The position numbers and the translations under genes were made by a program. Positions 1 through 12,691 of a DNA stretch of 64,000 bases are shown here, piece by piece. The notes beneath the pieces are model-generated. The model ran no database searches. It was not told the DNA's origin and was given only the letters and a program-made list of their open reading frames with translations. Every line of letters begins with the position of its first letter. Position 1 is the first letter of the stretch. The DNA is taken from assembly GCF_949987515.2 (NCBI RefSeq), contig NC_082690.1:106576400-106640399 (forward strand), in the 5' to 3' direction. This stretch comes from Delphinus delphis (Eukaryota > Chordata > Mammalia > Artiodactyla > Delphinidae).

Positions 1-850
1 TCATCTGCCACGTTCTGTTACTTCTTAATTCTTTAGTAAGAATGACTAAGAAGTGCTGGGTGGGATTCCAGGGATACTCTTTAAAGGCAACTGACTCAGC
101 TGGAAGATGTGCTCTTCCTACCCTCCACCTTTCTTTTTTATGCTGCCTAGAACTTGGATGTGATGGCTGAGCTCCAGCAGCTATATTAGACCATGAGGTA
201 TCTTTGAGGATGGAAACCGTACACTAGGACAGTAGAGCAGATGGATTGAAGAAGGATCAGAGTTCCTGATGAAGCCCCCTAGTAGCCGTGGACTGCTTAC
301 CGCCAAACTTCTTTTATGAGAAAGAGAAACAGATACCTATGTTGTATAAGACATACTTACTTTGGATACTTTATTTTGTGCAGTCGTACTCCTGTCTGAA
401 AGAGATACAGTAGCAGAGACACCCTCAATCTCTGGTGACTTCCATACCTAGAAAAGATTCCATCACAGGAGGGCAAGGGCACATAGCATGGATTTAGAAG
501 TCTTCCTGGGACTGCGGCCTCATAGCATGGACCTACAAAAGGAATGAGAAAGCACCCGTCCTACCTGTATGTGACTGGCCCCTTGATGGGCCAACAGGCG
601 CCACACAAGCCCAGACAGGGGAAGGGGACACACTCTGGAAAACTTAAGGGGAGCTGTAAGAAAATTATGTCATAAGATGTGAGACTAAAAAGCAAGCAAT
701 ACTTCTACATCAAGATGTTTTCTAAAATAAGTAATTTTAAATATATGTATTGTGCTCTTGTGTGCATGCAACTAGATCAATGTATTAAATAAGTAGGGTT
801 TTGCAATTCCATCTCTATCCCTAAAAGTCAGTCCAGTAAAGCGAATCAAA
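1..850. other. Intergenic DNA, nothing recognised
   Basis: AT-leaning single-copy-looking sequence. I recognise no gene, RNA gene or repeat family in it. It ends at the target site of the SINE that follows. Confidence 0.5.
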
Positions 851-864
851 AGTAATTCTTTCTT

Positions 865-1067
865 GGGCTTCCCTGGTGGCGCAGTGGTTGAGAGTCCGCC
901 TGCCGATGCAGGGGACACAGGTTCATGCCCCGGTCCAGGAAGATCCCACATGCCGCGGAGCGGCTGGGCCCGTGAGCCATGGCTGCTGAGCCTGCGCGTC
1001 TGGAGCCTGTGCTCCGCAACGGGAGAGGCCACAACAGTGAGAGGCCCGCGTACCACAAAAAAAAAAA
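865..1067 (+). mobile_element. CHR-type SINE (cetacean tRNA-derived)
   Basis: A full-length tRNA-derived SINE that starts GGGCTTCCCTGGTGGCGCAG and ends in a 12-base A run. It is flanked by a perfect 14-bp target-site duplication, AGTAATTCTTTCTT, at 851-864 and 1068-1081. The tRNA-like head carries the A and B box regions of a Pol III promoter. Mobilisation depends on L1 machinery in trans. The intact duplication indicates a fairly recent insertion. Confidence 0.93.
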
Positions 1068-1081
1068 AGTAATTCTTTCTT

Positions 1082-1898
1082 AATCTTCTCTCCAGGGAAA
1101 TAGGGGCCCACCACCATCTCTTTGGGATCATTAGGCGTATTCAGTAATGACTGTCTTGTGAGGTAGGAAAGGAAACTGCAGACTCGTTTTGTTGGATAGA
1201 CTGATATACTTGTTTAAAAAAGGAATCATGTTATTTTATAGTTAGTAATATTTGATATATTCTAATTATGCAGACTCTAATGATATTCTAATGGTATTTC
1301 TAATAATGATTTCTAATCGTGTAGATGTCATGTTAAATCCGCCCAGAGTGTGAGATGCCCTGTGGAAGTGTCGTCGATTGCCCTTCCTGTACCTGGATAT
1401 TAAGTTGGGTCACTCACGGGTCTTCAGTAGAATGGCCACCACCAGAAGCCGGCCGCGAACCAGGCTTAGACAACTCAGACCCGGCGCTCGGGCATCTTAA
1501 GCCACATCCTTCCCCAGGCGTTATATTAACAACATGTGCTCTCAGCACTGACCCCGAACCCCAGGATGACATCTGGACCTCTTGGGGATGGGGCGTTGGG
1601 CCACCCTTAACCAAGAGAAGACCTGGCCCCATTGAGCTTCCCCTGGGTTTCTGCTCCCGGACAGTGAAGGATGGGCTGCCCATAGCTCCTCTAAATCGCT
1701 CTGTCCTGGACCATGGCCACTGAATGTTCATCCACATGGTCATGAGATCTCAGGGCTGTTGGAGACCCTACAAGACCGTTTCTATCATCAAGGCCTCTCC
1801 AAAGGAAGGCGGTGGCTTCAGTAACAACCTACATGCCATCCACACAATAGCAACCAAACTTACTAGATGTGAAAAAGTAAGCAGATAAGCTCTTTGCT
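1082..1898. other. Intergenic DNA, nothing recognised
   Basis: Single-copy-looking sequence. A 122-codon open frame at 1355-1723 (+) overlaps a 109-codon antisense frame and shows no family signature. I do not call it a gene. Confidence 0.5.
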
Positions 1899-1899
1899 G

Positions 1900-2358
1900 T
1901 TGAGATGGAGTTGTGGGTTTTGTGTCCCCAAAAAGGTGTGGTGAAGTCCTAACCCCTGGTACCCGTGGATATGACCTTACTTGGAAATAGGGTCTTTGCA
2001 GATGGAATAAGTTAAGATAAGGCCAGAGTGGAATAAGGGGGGCCCCAATTCAAGGACTGGTGTCTTTATAAGAGGAGAAAACAGTGACACACAGGGAGAA
2101 GGTCGTGTGAAGACAGAGGCAGAGGTTGGAGGGGTGGGGTCGCAAGCCAAGAACACCAAGGGCTGCCAGCAACCACCAGAAGCTGCAAGAGGCAAAGAAG
2201 CCTCCTCCTCTGGGACCTTCAGAGAGAGCCGGGCCCTACTAACGCCTTGATTTCAGACTTCTCATCTCCAGAAGTAGGGAGAGGATACGACATTTCTGTT
2301 GGTTTAAGCCACCACGTTTGTGGTCATGTGTTACAGCAGTCCTGGGAAACTAACACAG
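1900..2358 (+). mobile_element. MLT1-type MaLR solo LTR
   Basis: Old ERVL-MaLR long terminal repeat in sense orientation. Landmarks are the phrase GTGGTGAAGTCCTAACCCCT near 1938, GGTCTTTGCAGATGGAATAA at about 1991, GGTGTCTTTATAAGAGGAG near 2059, and the 3' end GGGAAACTAACACAG. No internal proviral sequence adjoins it, so it is a solo LTR relic without coding capacity. Confidence 0.8.
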
Positions 2359-2369
2359 ATAGCTAAGGC

Positions 2370-3439
2370 ATTTTGAACAACTCGAGTCTAAGTTTTGAGA
2401 ATGCAAATGACACAGGGATACAGTCAACTGTCCCTTTGCAATGTTTCATTGCTTCGCTCAATTACACAAAACTCACCTCTTTTGTTTCTCTTTCCATTAA
2501 AAACAGACTATAGTTTAGGCATACTTCAATCAAGTTGCTTTAACCATTTGGGGCTGCTGTGTTTCGGACAAGCACCTGGATGAAATAACGTCAAACTTTA
2601 TTACAAAATGTTCCCTGTTTTCATGACTTTTTAAAGGGTTTTTATTTTTTTAGTATAAGTAGAGAATTTAGGGCAAGTCTTAAAGATGACAACCTGTAAA
2701 ATTTGTTGGGCATTGCAAAGATCATAGGATTAACTGTAGGTGCATTTAGATGCCGGAAAGAGACGTGTCTCCTTTTAAAAAGAGAATGCACAGTAACTAC
2801 CTTCCTCCATGAGGCACCAAGTCAGCTGTCTGTAATCCCACTGTTTCCTGGTTGTTGCAAAGAAAAAGTGAAGTAGACAGATGCACAGCCGTGTTACCTG
2901 GTGAGAAGCTGGAGGGAAAACCAGATGCCCCCCCGAAACAGTTCCGTCCCCACCAGGAAAACGGACCAGAGCACTACTTCTCTGGGAGGCAACCGACCAC
3001 ACAGTAAAGATTCGCACTAGGCTAGAAAGATGCGAGGACAACCCTGAGCTGGCTTAAGCTGTCCCTGGTGATGAGTAAGGATGGACGCAGAAGGGGTCAC
3101 ATGTGTCTGGGGTATTTGTTGCCTCCGACACATGTTTTCCAGAAACTGATGGCTCCACTGTTTAATGGTTGATATATTTAGGCAATGTTTAAAAAACAAA
3201 GTTCCTTCTTACAAAACCAACGTACATTCACTCTAGAACAACTAGAAAATATGAGAAGAGTAATAACACCATTATCACCAACTCCTGCCTATAATTGCAG
3301 GCCTATTTCTGAACACGCATGTTTTTAAAAGGGGTCGGATCGTATATACTCTTTTATTAATTTAATGTCTGTATCGGGAACTGTGATGGGTTGTGCTGAA
3401 TTCTGATTAAGCTACACATACGGTTGAGCTATACGTTTT
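2370..3439. other. Intergenic DNA, nothing firmly recognised
   Basis: AT-rich intergenic sequence with short random open frames. The part from about 3220 resembles old degraded interspersed repeat but I cannot place it in a family. Confidence 0.4.
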
Positions 3440-3600
3440 AGTTTTTTTAACTTAATTTTAGTTGAGCACCTACTACATCCCAGCCACTGTGCTGGGCGGG
3501 GAGAAGCCTCATGGCTGCCCTGCCTTTGTGAGGCTCACAGTCAGCAGGGGAGGCAGCCGTAATTGTTACACAAATATATGCTCTAAACCGCCCTCAACAT
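3440..3600 (+). repeat. Ancient mammalian interspersed repeat fragment
   Basis: The wording around 3460-3560 (GAGCACCTACTACATCCCAG followed by a CACTGTGCTGGGCG stretch and AGGCTCACAGTC) matches a widespread, very old mammalian interspersed repeat of L2/MIR age. I am sure it is an old repeat but not of the exact family. Confidence 0.5.
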
Positions 3601-3779
3601 GAAAGCTACCACAGGCTAGATTAGGAGAACGGATGGCGAAACTTGGAGCTGAGATGATAGGAAAAATAACTACACATCTCTCTACCAAGGGCCAGACACA
3701 GTTTTAAGTGTCTTTATACTGTCAGTTAGGAAAGGTGGTCTCACTCCAAGATGCCCTATAACTTATTCACCGAACATTT

Positions 3780-6770
3780 TCCTGTACAGTTTTCCGGTGT
3801 GTGTTTTTGTTCCTTTTGTTTTTTCACTCAGTGATTTTCGGTCATCTGGAATTTATTTTGGTGTAGGGTATGAGTATGGGTCTAAGTTTATATTTTTTCC
3901 ATCCACGCTCTATTGATTTAAATACAAACTATTCTACATCCTTTAGGCCTGTTACTGAATTTCCTGTTCCGTTCCATCAATTTGTAAGTCTCTTCCTATA
4001 CTGTATCATGTACCATTCCTACATCTGTACTGTGCTTTCATGGATATTTTCTTCACTTTTCTTGAACATTTATTCTTCTAGATGACTTTTAAATTCTCTT
4101 TGTCAGCTCCTTCCAAATATCCTAGGGGTAAATTATTTGAATTGTGTTAAATACGTAGATTATTTGTGGGGAGAATTGACATCTTTAAAGTGACAGGCGT
4201 TCTATCTATTAAGAGATAAGTGGTCTCTGTTACTCAAATCTTCTTTTATTTCCCTCAGTAAAGTTCTATAGTTTTCTTCATTTATAGTGTTCTTCCTGCA
4301 CATTCCTTGTTTAATTTATTACCAGAACTTTCATAAATTGAGTCGCTATTGTGAATAAATTCTTTACTTGGCTTTATATTTCCTACCTGGCTACTGCCCA
4401 TATGTAAGACAGCTATTGATTTTTGTATATTTAGTTTCTAACCAGCCACCTTCCAAATTCTCCTGCATTCATTTATCATGAATATTTTAGGATTTGTAGG
4501 TAGACAATTGGATTATACAAAGTAGGTGTATTTTATCTTATGTTTTATCTTATTCTTAAAAACTACACTCCTGCAGGGACCTTTGGAAAAATATTGAAGA
4601 ATAGCAGCGATAATGAGCATTCTGCTCTGTCCCGGACTTAAGTGGAAAAGTGTCTAGTGCTGAGTCATTGAGTATAAAGGTGGGTGCTGGAAATTATCCG
4701 GATGATTATAGCGATTTTTCTTGCTTTTGACTCATTTTGCTTTGACTTTGCTCTTGCTTTGACTCATTTTGACTCATTAACTCATTAATCTATGTTAGCA
4801 GATGTTCAAATACTGACTGAGCTCTTCTTGTTTCTTTGAATAAACCTGCCTGGCTATGCTATATGCTTTTAAAAGTTCAGTTGGACTACATTTGCCATTA
4901 TTTTTATTTGGAATCTTACTTTATGAATTTCTGAATCTTTGTTGAGAATTTAGGTTTGTTAGTAGTTTTGTTTTGTGTAAATAGGAAGACTTTTCATCCT
5001 TTTTTTTTTATTAGTAAGAATAGTCTAAATTGGATAGGGATGACCATTGAGGTTTTGAAGGAACAAAACGTTTTTGGAAGACAATTCCTTGATAACTTTT
5101 CAATTTCTCCTATGGGTGTTTGTCTTTTCAGGCTGTCAACCACTTCTTTTTTTTTTTTTTGCGGTACGCGGGCCTCTCACTGTTGTGGCCTCTCCCGTTG
5201 CGGAGCACAGGCTCCGGACGCTCAGGCTCAGCGGCCATGGCTCACGGGCCCAGCCGCTCCGCGGCATGTGGGATCTTCCCGGACCGGGGCACGAACCCGT
5301 GTCCCCTGAATCGGCAGGCGGAGTCTCAACCACTGCGCCACCAGGGAAGCCCGTCAACCACTTCTTAATTCAATGATTGTGCCATTTGCGTTTTTCTAGG
5401 CAGTAGCAGACACATCATAATCTCCCAGGAAACAGAAGTGATTTATTAGCAGCAAGGCTCACATAGCCCTCTCCGTAATTGTGTGGGTGATCCCCATCTC
5501 TGTGGCTACAACCTATTCTCATTCTTATTTTTTCTCCTTTTTATACCTTACTGATGAAAGCATTTAATCTGTCTCTAAAAGCAACCTTGACCACATCCCA
5601 TAAATGTCAGTATGGCTGTAATTTCAATTTTAACTTCCGCTTTGACCTAATTTAGAAGAGTCTTTTAAAAAAACATGTGGCTTGGTTATAAATTTCCAAT
5701 TTTATTGCTTTGTAATCACAGCATATGATTTATGTAAACAGGACATAAGAGCCAGAAAATGTTTTTTCTCTATTTGTATTTTATGTATACGTATGTATAC
5801 TCAGACATACATATCGAAAAATGTTTATTATTTGTAATTATATTTTGTAATTAATTATAATTTGTAATTATATTTTGCCTCTATGTTTTGCCTATTTCAT
5901 AGATTTCCTTACTATAGGTCCATAAACATTTATCCGAGTCCACTGGAGTAGGCTAGGATTCAGAATTCAGAATTTTTTAGTTTTAAAAAGATAATACATG
6001 GTATTTTATCCAAAACCCTGAGAGACTGGCTCCAATAATATTCCTTCGGTGAAATACACAAATATTCACAGTGAGTGAGATAAAACTGTACATAACCTCA
6101 AGTGAGTTCAGGTCCAGTTTGGCTGCCCATATGGCCTCAGATTTATGAAGAAGTTTTGCCTTTTAGACTTTTGGGAGGATTCAAAATATGCAAAAAAGAT
6201 GGTGGACGTTGGTGGATTTCTGTCCTTTTCTCCTTATATTTCTAACAATTTTTGCATTATATATTTTGGAGAATAGTTATCTATCACCAAAAGGGTCACG
6301 TCAGTAAGTCTTTATTGTGACTTATACCATTTATCAAAATAAAATTACCTTCTTTGATCTGCTTGCGCTTTTGCTGTTGAATTTTACTTGAGCCAATTTT
6401 ATTGTTGTGACCCCAGCTTTCTTTATTTATTTGCACTTATTTAGTATATATTCACCTGTACATTTTCCTTCTACCTTTTGAAAACTATTTTTAAGTGCAT
6501 CACCCAGAAATAGCATATATTTGAATTATTTTATCCAATTTTAGACTCTTCTTAATCAGAGAATCTATTACATTTACACTTATTATTATAGTCAAGATTT
6601 TCAGTCCTATTTCTGTCACCATATTCTATGATTGAGTGCACAAGTTTCTTGTCATTTATTTTGTTTCTGTCTCGGTATACACCATAATACTAAGTTGAAC
6701 ACTGTGTAATTGCCTATAATCAGATATGGGAATTTTATAGGGTTTTATAGTGTTCAATCTGATATACAGC
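3780..6770 (-). mobile_element. Old L1 LINE relic, ORF2 region, antisense
   Basis: About 3 kb resembling the reverse complement of an L1 ORF2. Recognisable blocks run in the right order for an antisense element: TGGAATTTATTTTGGTGTAG near 3848, the CAGTAAAGTTCTATAGTTTT block near 4257, the hydrophobic block near 4600-4950, and the block near 5540-5700 around ACATCCCATAAATGTCAG. Both strands are riddled with stops, so it has no coding function. It is interrupted by a CHR SINE. A short internal duplication of TTTGACTCATT units lies at about 4728-4790. Confidence 0.72.
5149..5352 (-). mobile_element. CHR-type SINE, antisense, inside old L1
   Basis: Complete CHR SINE in minus orientation: poly(T) on the left and the reverse complement of the head, CCACCAGGGAAGCCC, on the right. 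A perfect 14-bp target-site duplication GTCAACCACTTCTT sits at 5135-5148 and 5353-5366. It splits the older L1, so it is younger than that element. Confidence 0.93.
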
Positions 6771-6774
6771 CATT

Positions 6775-7910
6775 TTCTTTTCTCTCACTGCTTTGTCAAT
6801 GTTGATCTGTTCCTTGGCTTTTTTTTTCTTCTGGATTCTGTAGCACATCATTTTCAGGATACTTTATCCTCTGGATGCTGTCCCGTTTCTCCTGCTTTGT
6901 CCCATGTAGGTGAGTTTTTCTTTTTGGCTTGTTTGTTTGCCTGCTTTTTAAAACTCTGAACAAGGCAAGATTTGTTCAGGTGCTATGTTTGTAAATGTAT
7001 GGGCAAATTAGTCATGCTGGTTGGATTCCCTTTCCGAGATCCCAACAGGAGAGCAAATGAAGTGCTCAATTCCCAACCTGGCTCCCAGTTTCTTCAGCAG
7101 TTCTTGGCCCAGGACATCATTCTCTGCTCTGCAGGGTTGGATTTTTGTCAGTCCTTCTCCAGTTTTGACATGAGGCTTCCTCTCTCTGCTTTCTGTGGCA
7201 TCACACATTTTCATGTTTTCAGTGTCTTTGGAGGCATCTTACTAGAACTTAGAAGAGAATTATCTCTGGTTTCCAACTATCTGCACCAGCTAGCTAGCTC
7301 ATCTCCCACCAACTCATGCCATCATGTCCCAGATAAAGTTTGGTTCTTCTGAGTCATACATTGACTGTCTTGAAATGTCAACATAAACATATAAATATAA
7401 AATGATGATGTTGAACGAGGCAGGAAGGAACCATTAACCAAAACTTAAGACAGATAACTTTATCTAGACACATATAACGTTTGCTCTCTCGGCCTCATAA
7501 TGATGAAACTTCCCTTGCAGCAGAGTGATGGACCCAGCAAATACTCTGATAATCATGACATCAGTTTTTAGCCGTAAAAATAATGTTCCTGTATCAAAAG
7601 TCCAATGTCCTGAGACAGATGAGATGCTCAGTAGCATTCTTTGCTGAGGGAAGCTCGGCTAGCCAGCTCTCTGACAGCTGACATTGGCTATCACCACACA
7701 CTAGGGCTGGTGCCAGCCCACACATCTACACCTTTGTGGCAATGCTGCCACTAAGCCTTATTTGTTCAGCAGACGTGTACCCCGTGGCACCAGTAACCCT
7801 CCCAGCCCAGACTTTTCCAAATGGGGTGCCAGGTGGTGGGTTACATGGAGGGCATTGAGGACCCCCGTTTTCCTTCCTGGAGGCTGTCATCACGGGCTTT
7901 CTAACACATG
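6775..7910. other. Intergenic DNA, nothing recognised
   Basis: Follows the old L1. A 126-codon frame at 6972-7352 (+) has no recognisable domain. No RNA gene or identifiable repeat family was seen. Confidence 0.4.
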
Positions 7911-7914
7911 AATC

Positions 7915-8300
7915 TAATCAGGCCTCTCCCCACTTAAGAAACTGCAATGTTTCCCACTGCTGGGCACCGAGGCCAGACTCTACAGGGTAGCCCTGGGAGA
8001 CCCTTCGCGGCATGGCCCCCCCAGCCTCTGCAGGCTCCCCACTGAGGCCAGCTTCATTATACCCACAAGCCTCCTCCCCATTCCTGGATATCATTTGTCC
8101 TTTCAATGGCTCTGCTCCATCCCACAGGCTGGCCCATCCACCTGGAAGGCCCGCCCTCCTTCCACCCTCCTTCTCCTCTTTCTGGCAAAATCCAGATCAT
8201 CCCTCAGGACCCATGGTCTTCCCTGACACCCCCCAACAGGCTCAGTCAGTGTCTCCGGGCCACACCAGGGTCCGTTCTCTGTCCTGGCAGGTGCCCTAAG
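7915..8300 (+). mobile_element. L2 LINE 3' fragment
   Basis: Pyrimidine-rich sequence with the order of phrases typical of mammalian L2 ORF2 3' regions: AATCAGGCCTCTCCCCAC, GGCATGGCCCCCCCAGCCTC, the CCTCAGGACCCATGGTCTTC stretch and the CTTCCCTGACACCCCCCAAC stretch. Strongly decayed and non-coding. Confidence 0.65.
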
Positions 8301-8384
8301 CCGTCACCTCATGTTCTCACAGCATCACAGCCCTGAGACTTTGGAGGACGTGCCCACGGGCTGTCCTGGGAGGTGTGCAGCAGA

Positions 8385-8500
8385 GAACACGGGTTTGAGC
8401 TCAGGCCTCCTGGACACACAGCCCTGGGAAGGTCACTCGCCCTCTTCATGCCACATTCCTTATCCAAAGTGGAGGGACCACCCCCGCAACACCTGCCTTG
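8385..8500 (+). repeat. MIR-like SINE fragment
   Basis: The block around 8388-8480 (GAACACGGGTTTGAGCTCAG, then CCTGGGAAGGTCACTCGC, then CATTCCTTATCCAAAGTGGA) follows the layout of a MIR core and its 3' part, but is quite diverged. Confidence 0.4.
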
Positions 8501-9535
8501 TTCTTGGGACCAGAGGAGAGTGTTTGTCATGAGCCTCCCCACAGAGCCCATAACAGAAAGCGAATGTCTGCTTTTTGTTGTCACAGTGATTGAACCGTTA
8601 TCCTCATCACCTTTGTCCTCTGGAGCCACAGACGTGCCCCACCCAGGGTCAATGTCCGGAGATCAAAGGAGCACCTGTCCTCGGGAGCAGAACCACGCTG
8701 TCCCCGTATCGTGGTACCTGACGCTTTCCTTTGACTCATCATTACACCCCTTCCCGCCGGGACCAAAGTCTGAGGTAAAAGACGTAGCTTCCAAAGAGAT
8801 GGGTCTGCAAGGGTGGTGGCCCGATGGTTTGCTTTGTCTTAAAAGCTGTTTGCAAACCACACCAAACTGTTCATGGCCGGTCCCACATCAGATGGTTCGC
8901 CATCCACCCCACCCCTGGTGGTTATCATCCAGGAGTTGGCACCCGTTATGATTCCTGGCCACACCCTGGGGAGAAAGCCAACAGGCAGTGTCATGAACAT
9001 TCTTTTGCATCTTAATCATGTGTTTACGTTTTCCTCCAGAAAACCTACAGGGCATCAGTAAACAGAGCTCGATAGAAAACCTGCTGAATTTTGACTTTCA
9101 AAACTTGTCAATGGCTCCTTCCCCTTCTTGGAATAATGAACCAGGGACAGACCCATGCTTCCTCTGACCGTATTCAGGAAATGAATTTTGATGACCAGGA
9201 TTACGTGTATCTGTGGTATGTTTCCGATCAAAGGGAGTTCTCTAGCAGCTGGTGTTTTTTTGTGTTTTTTTTTAGATTTTTTTCCAGTCCTGTAAGAGCT
9301 TATTGGAACTGGACACAGAAGAGTTGAGTCAAGTTCCTCAAGTTAGTTCTGGATGTTCAATCAACAAGTTCACTTTCTCTGCATGACCCAAGGCTGAATC
9401 ACCCACACTCTGGCCTCTGCCCAGGAGAGTTAACTTAGATGTTTTAGAGTCACTACACGGTTTTTATAACAAAGTCCATTCACCAGGAAGACTGATGGCC
9501 GACCAAGGATAACATAAGCCCTGGGAGAGTTAAGG
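8501..9535. other. Intergenic DNA, nothing recognised
   Basis: Overlapping short open frames on both strands lack any family signature. I see no RNA gene and no recognisable repeat. Confidence 0.4.
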
Positions 9536-9539
9536 ATCC

Positions 9540-9965
9540 CTCATATATAAAGAGCTCTTAAAAATCAATGAGAAAAAGCAGGTAAGCCTATTGGGAAATG
9601 TAGAAAAGACATGAGCAAGCAATTCACAGGAAAAGCCATCCAATTACCAACACAAATATGAAAAGTGTCCAACCTCACTATTAGTTAAAGCAGTGGAAAT
9701 TGAAATAAGATAAGGGCTTTTGCTTTTGTTTTTGTTTCTATCAAATTGGTCCAGGTGGGGACTACGTGGACCTACTGATCAAACCTTGAACTCGATACTC
9801 TTTGATGGCAATTACACATCTAGGAATTAATCTAACCTAAGAACATATGTAAGTGTACAAAGGTAGATATAAAAGGGTATTCACTATGGCACTCTTCTTT
9901 AAAGCAAATTTTATAAACACCTCCCATCCCCCCAAAAAAGGATCAAGCCCATATGCTTTCACAGG
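9540..9965 (+). mobile_element. Old L1 3' region fragment, sense
   Basis: Begins near TATATAAAGAGCTCTTAAAA and continues with GAGCAAGCAATTCACAGGAA and ATGAAAAGTGTCCAACCTCA. These are characteristic of the region around the end of L1 ORF2 and the 3' UTR. Diverged, no coding potential. Confidence 0.7.
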
Positions 9966-10015
9966 GGAACACTCCTGAACCTTTCCTTCCAATGCTGTTT
10001 AAAACTCTCTCAAGA

Positions 10016-10218
10016 GGGGCTTCCCTGGTGGCACAATGGTTGAGAGGCCGCCTGCCGATGCAGGGGACACGGGTTCGTGCCCTGGTCCGGGAAGATCCCA
10101 CATGCCATGGAGCGGCTGGGCCCATGAACCATGGCCGCTGAGCCTGCGCGTCTGGAGCCTGTGCTCCACAACGAGAGAGGCCACAACACTGGGAGGCCCG
10201 TGTACCACAAAAAAAAAA
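10016..10218 (+). mobile_element. CHR-type SINE
   Basis: Complete sense CHR SINE with poly(A). The target-site duplication AAAACTCTCTCAAGA is found at 10001-10015 and 10219-10233. Somewhat diverged from the near-consensus copy at 47.9 kb. Confidence 0.93.
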
Positions 10219-10879
10219 AAAACTCTCTCAAGAAGAGAACAAGAGGGAAAACTTTCCAATTATTTTCACAAAGCGAGCATAACATTGATTCCAAAACTTG
10301 ATGAAAGCTTTAGATAAATATCTCTTATAAATACCATGGGGAAAATCCAAAATAAAATAGGAACAAACAGAATTTAGAAGTACATTTAAAAACTACTACA
10401 TTAAGACCAAGCCTAGGACAATACTAGGAAATGTGTTAATATACTTACTTGATCATGTTAATCGACCTGTGAGAAAATTAAATAATTGTTTCCATCGTTG
10501 GAAAAGCATTTGACAAAATTCGCTAGTTGGAAAAGCATTTGACAAAACTCAATAAAATAAGAATAGATGGAAATGTCCCTAATATGACAAAATATATCCG
10601 TTTCAGCCAGCCTCAGGCTTAACAGGGAAACTCAAAATGTATCCCCACTGAAGTAGGCAACAAGCATTACCTCCATCGCTATGTATTTGTTCCAGAATTA
10701 CTGGCAAATACAATTAGAAAAGAAACTAGAAGTACAAAAATTGAAAAGGAGACAAAGTCTTACTATTTACAGATAATATGCTTTTATTCCTGGAAAACCC
10801 CAAATGATTCATTAAAAAGCTATTACAAGAAATTTAAAAAAAAGAGCAAGGGAGCAGACCATTAAAAATCAATAGCTTT

Positions 10880-10902
10880 CACACACACACACACACACAC
10901 AC
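10880..10902. repeat. (CA)n microsatellite
   Basis: About eleven uninterrupted CA units within the L1 relic; length-polymorphism candidate. Confidence 0.95.
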
Positions 10903-11424
10903 GACCAAAGCTGTATTGGAAGAAAAAATCTGATTCTCAGTTACTTTTTGTAAAAAGATAAAATACTAGAAATGAGCATGGTAAAAATGTTAAAGATCTA
11001 TACGAAAAAGAAATTTTTTTAACTATTGAAGAACACAAAAGAAGACAATTGGGAAGACAAGTTCTAGAGGCCAATGTCCCCTAAGCTAATTTATAAAGTT
11101 AACTTGATGCCAATGAAAATACAAACAGCTTCTGTTCCTTTGACTACATAAGGTGATGCTAAAATTCATGTGGAAAAATAAATAAGATAGCCAGGAAAAC
11201 CCTGAAAAAGTAGAGGAACAAAGAGAGGGATTCTCCTGGTGGATATTAAAACATATTATAAAGCATCGGTTATTAAAACAGTGTGGGACCAGAAATGAAA
11301 TAGATTGGACTAAGCCATGGTTACAGAAGATCCAGACAGACTCAGGGTACACGTGGGACTTCAGTACAGGAAAGAGGGCATCTCAAATCAGCCAGGAGAG
11401 GATGGCCAACCAATGGGCCACTCA

Positions 11425-11470
11425 CTGCATAATAATAGAATAATAATATAATATAATAATAATAGAATAA
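11425..11470. repeat. (AAT)n-rich microsatellite
   Basis: Imperfect run of ATAATAATAGAATAATAATA-type units lying at the join between two L1 segments. Confidence 0.8.
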
Positions 11471-11479
11471 ACTACAAAT

Positions 11480-12440
11480 GGATCAAAAATTCAAATAAGA
11501 AAAGAAAAAAAATCATCCAACATATATAAACGGCTCATACAACTCAACACCAAAAGAACGAACAACCCAATTAAAAACTGGGCAGAAGAACTGAATAGAC
11601 ATTGTTCCAAAGAAGACATACAGATGGCCAACAGGCACATGAAAAGATGCCCAACATCACTAATCATCAGGGAAATGCAAATCAAAGCCTGTCAGAACGG
11701 CCATCACACCTGTCAGAACGGCCATCATCCAAAAGAACACAAATAACAGATGTTGGTGAGGGTGTGGAGAAAAGGGAACCCTTGGGCACCGTTGGTGAGA
11801 ATGTTAACTGGTGCAGCCACTGTGGAAAACAGTATGGAGGGTTCTCAGAAAACTAAAAATAGAACTACCATATGACCCAGCAATTCCACTCCTGGGTATA
11901 TATCCGAAAAAACAAAAACACTAATTCAAAAAGATACATGCACCCCAATGTTCATTGCAGCATTATTTACAATAGCCAAGATATGGAAGCAACCTAAGAG
12001 TCCCTTGTTAGATAAAGAAGATGTGGTACATATATAGAGTGGAATATTGCTCAGCCATAAAAAAGAACGAAATAATGCCATTTGCAGCAACGTGGATGGA
12101 CTTGGAGGGTGTTACGCTAAGTGAAATAAGTCAGACGGAGAAAGACAAATACTGTATGCTTTCACTTATATGTGGAATCTCAAAAATACAACAAATTAGT
12201 GAATAAAACAGAAAAGAAGCAGACTCACAGATATAGAGAACAAACTAGTGGTTACCAGAGGGGAGAGGGTTGGGGGGAGGGCAAAGACAGAGGTGGGGAT
12301 AAAAGGGTTATTATGGGATTATATGAAATCAAGTGTGTGAAAAAAAATCAGGAAAGTGCTAGAAAAAAACATGGAAGGATTCCTTTATAACTATACAATG
12401 GGGAAGGCCTTTTCATTATTTTGATTTATATCAAAAAAAA
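11480..12440 (+). mobile_element. L1 3' end, sense
   Basis: Artiodactyl-type L1 3' terminal region, less diverged than the segment before it. It runs from AACGGCTCATACAACTCAAC through CCCAGCAATTCCACTCCTGG, ATGGAAGCAACCTAAGAGTC, GGTACATATATAGAGTGGAA and TCAGACGGAGAAAGACAAAT to a G-rich stretch near 12256-12300. A short tandem duplication of a CTGTCAGAACGGCCATCA unit lies at about 11688-11728. Confidence 0.85.
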
Positions 12441-12690
12441 TCTTAAAAGCCTTAAAAAAATTCAACTGCATTAAATGTACTACATGAATATAGACTTCTC
12501 ACAAAATGATGAGTGAGAAGACGCTGCCAGCCTTGTTTTGTCATGTTGAGACCGAATTTCTTACTCTGATACACGAAGACAGAGTTCTCTCACAGTACCT
12601 CCCCTGCCACCTCCTCACACAGTAAAATTAGAATTTCTTTTCCTCTGTGAGATACATTTTGTAATGTGCATGTATGTTTGTATGTGTGAG
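12441..12690. other. Short gap between two L1 fragments
   Basis: A/T-rich stretch with no identifiable element; probably more L1 or flanking DNA. Confidence 0.4.
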
Positions 12691-12691
12691 T

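Larger units (their letters stand above)
10240..11475 (+). mobile_element. L1 ORF2 relic, sense
   Basis: Old L1 ORF2 sequence in sense orientation. Landmarks are the AAAAGCATTTGACAAAA phrase (tandemly duplicated at about 10497-10550), the ACTGGCAAATACAATTAGAA block, ATTCATGTGGAAAAATAAAT near 11164 and AAGCCATGGTTACAGAAGAT near 11310. Multiple stops; non-functional. A CA microsatellite and an AAT-rich microsatellite have arisen inside it. Confidence 0.75.

Noticed and set aside
865..1067. tRNA gene-like heads in the SINEs
   Set aside because: A and B box-like sequence belongs to SINE heads; none folds as an intact tRNA gene in context.
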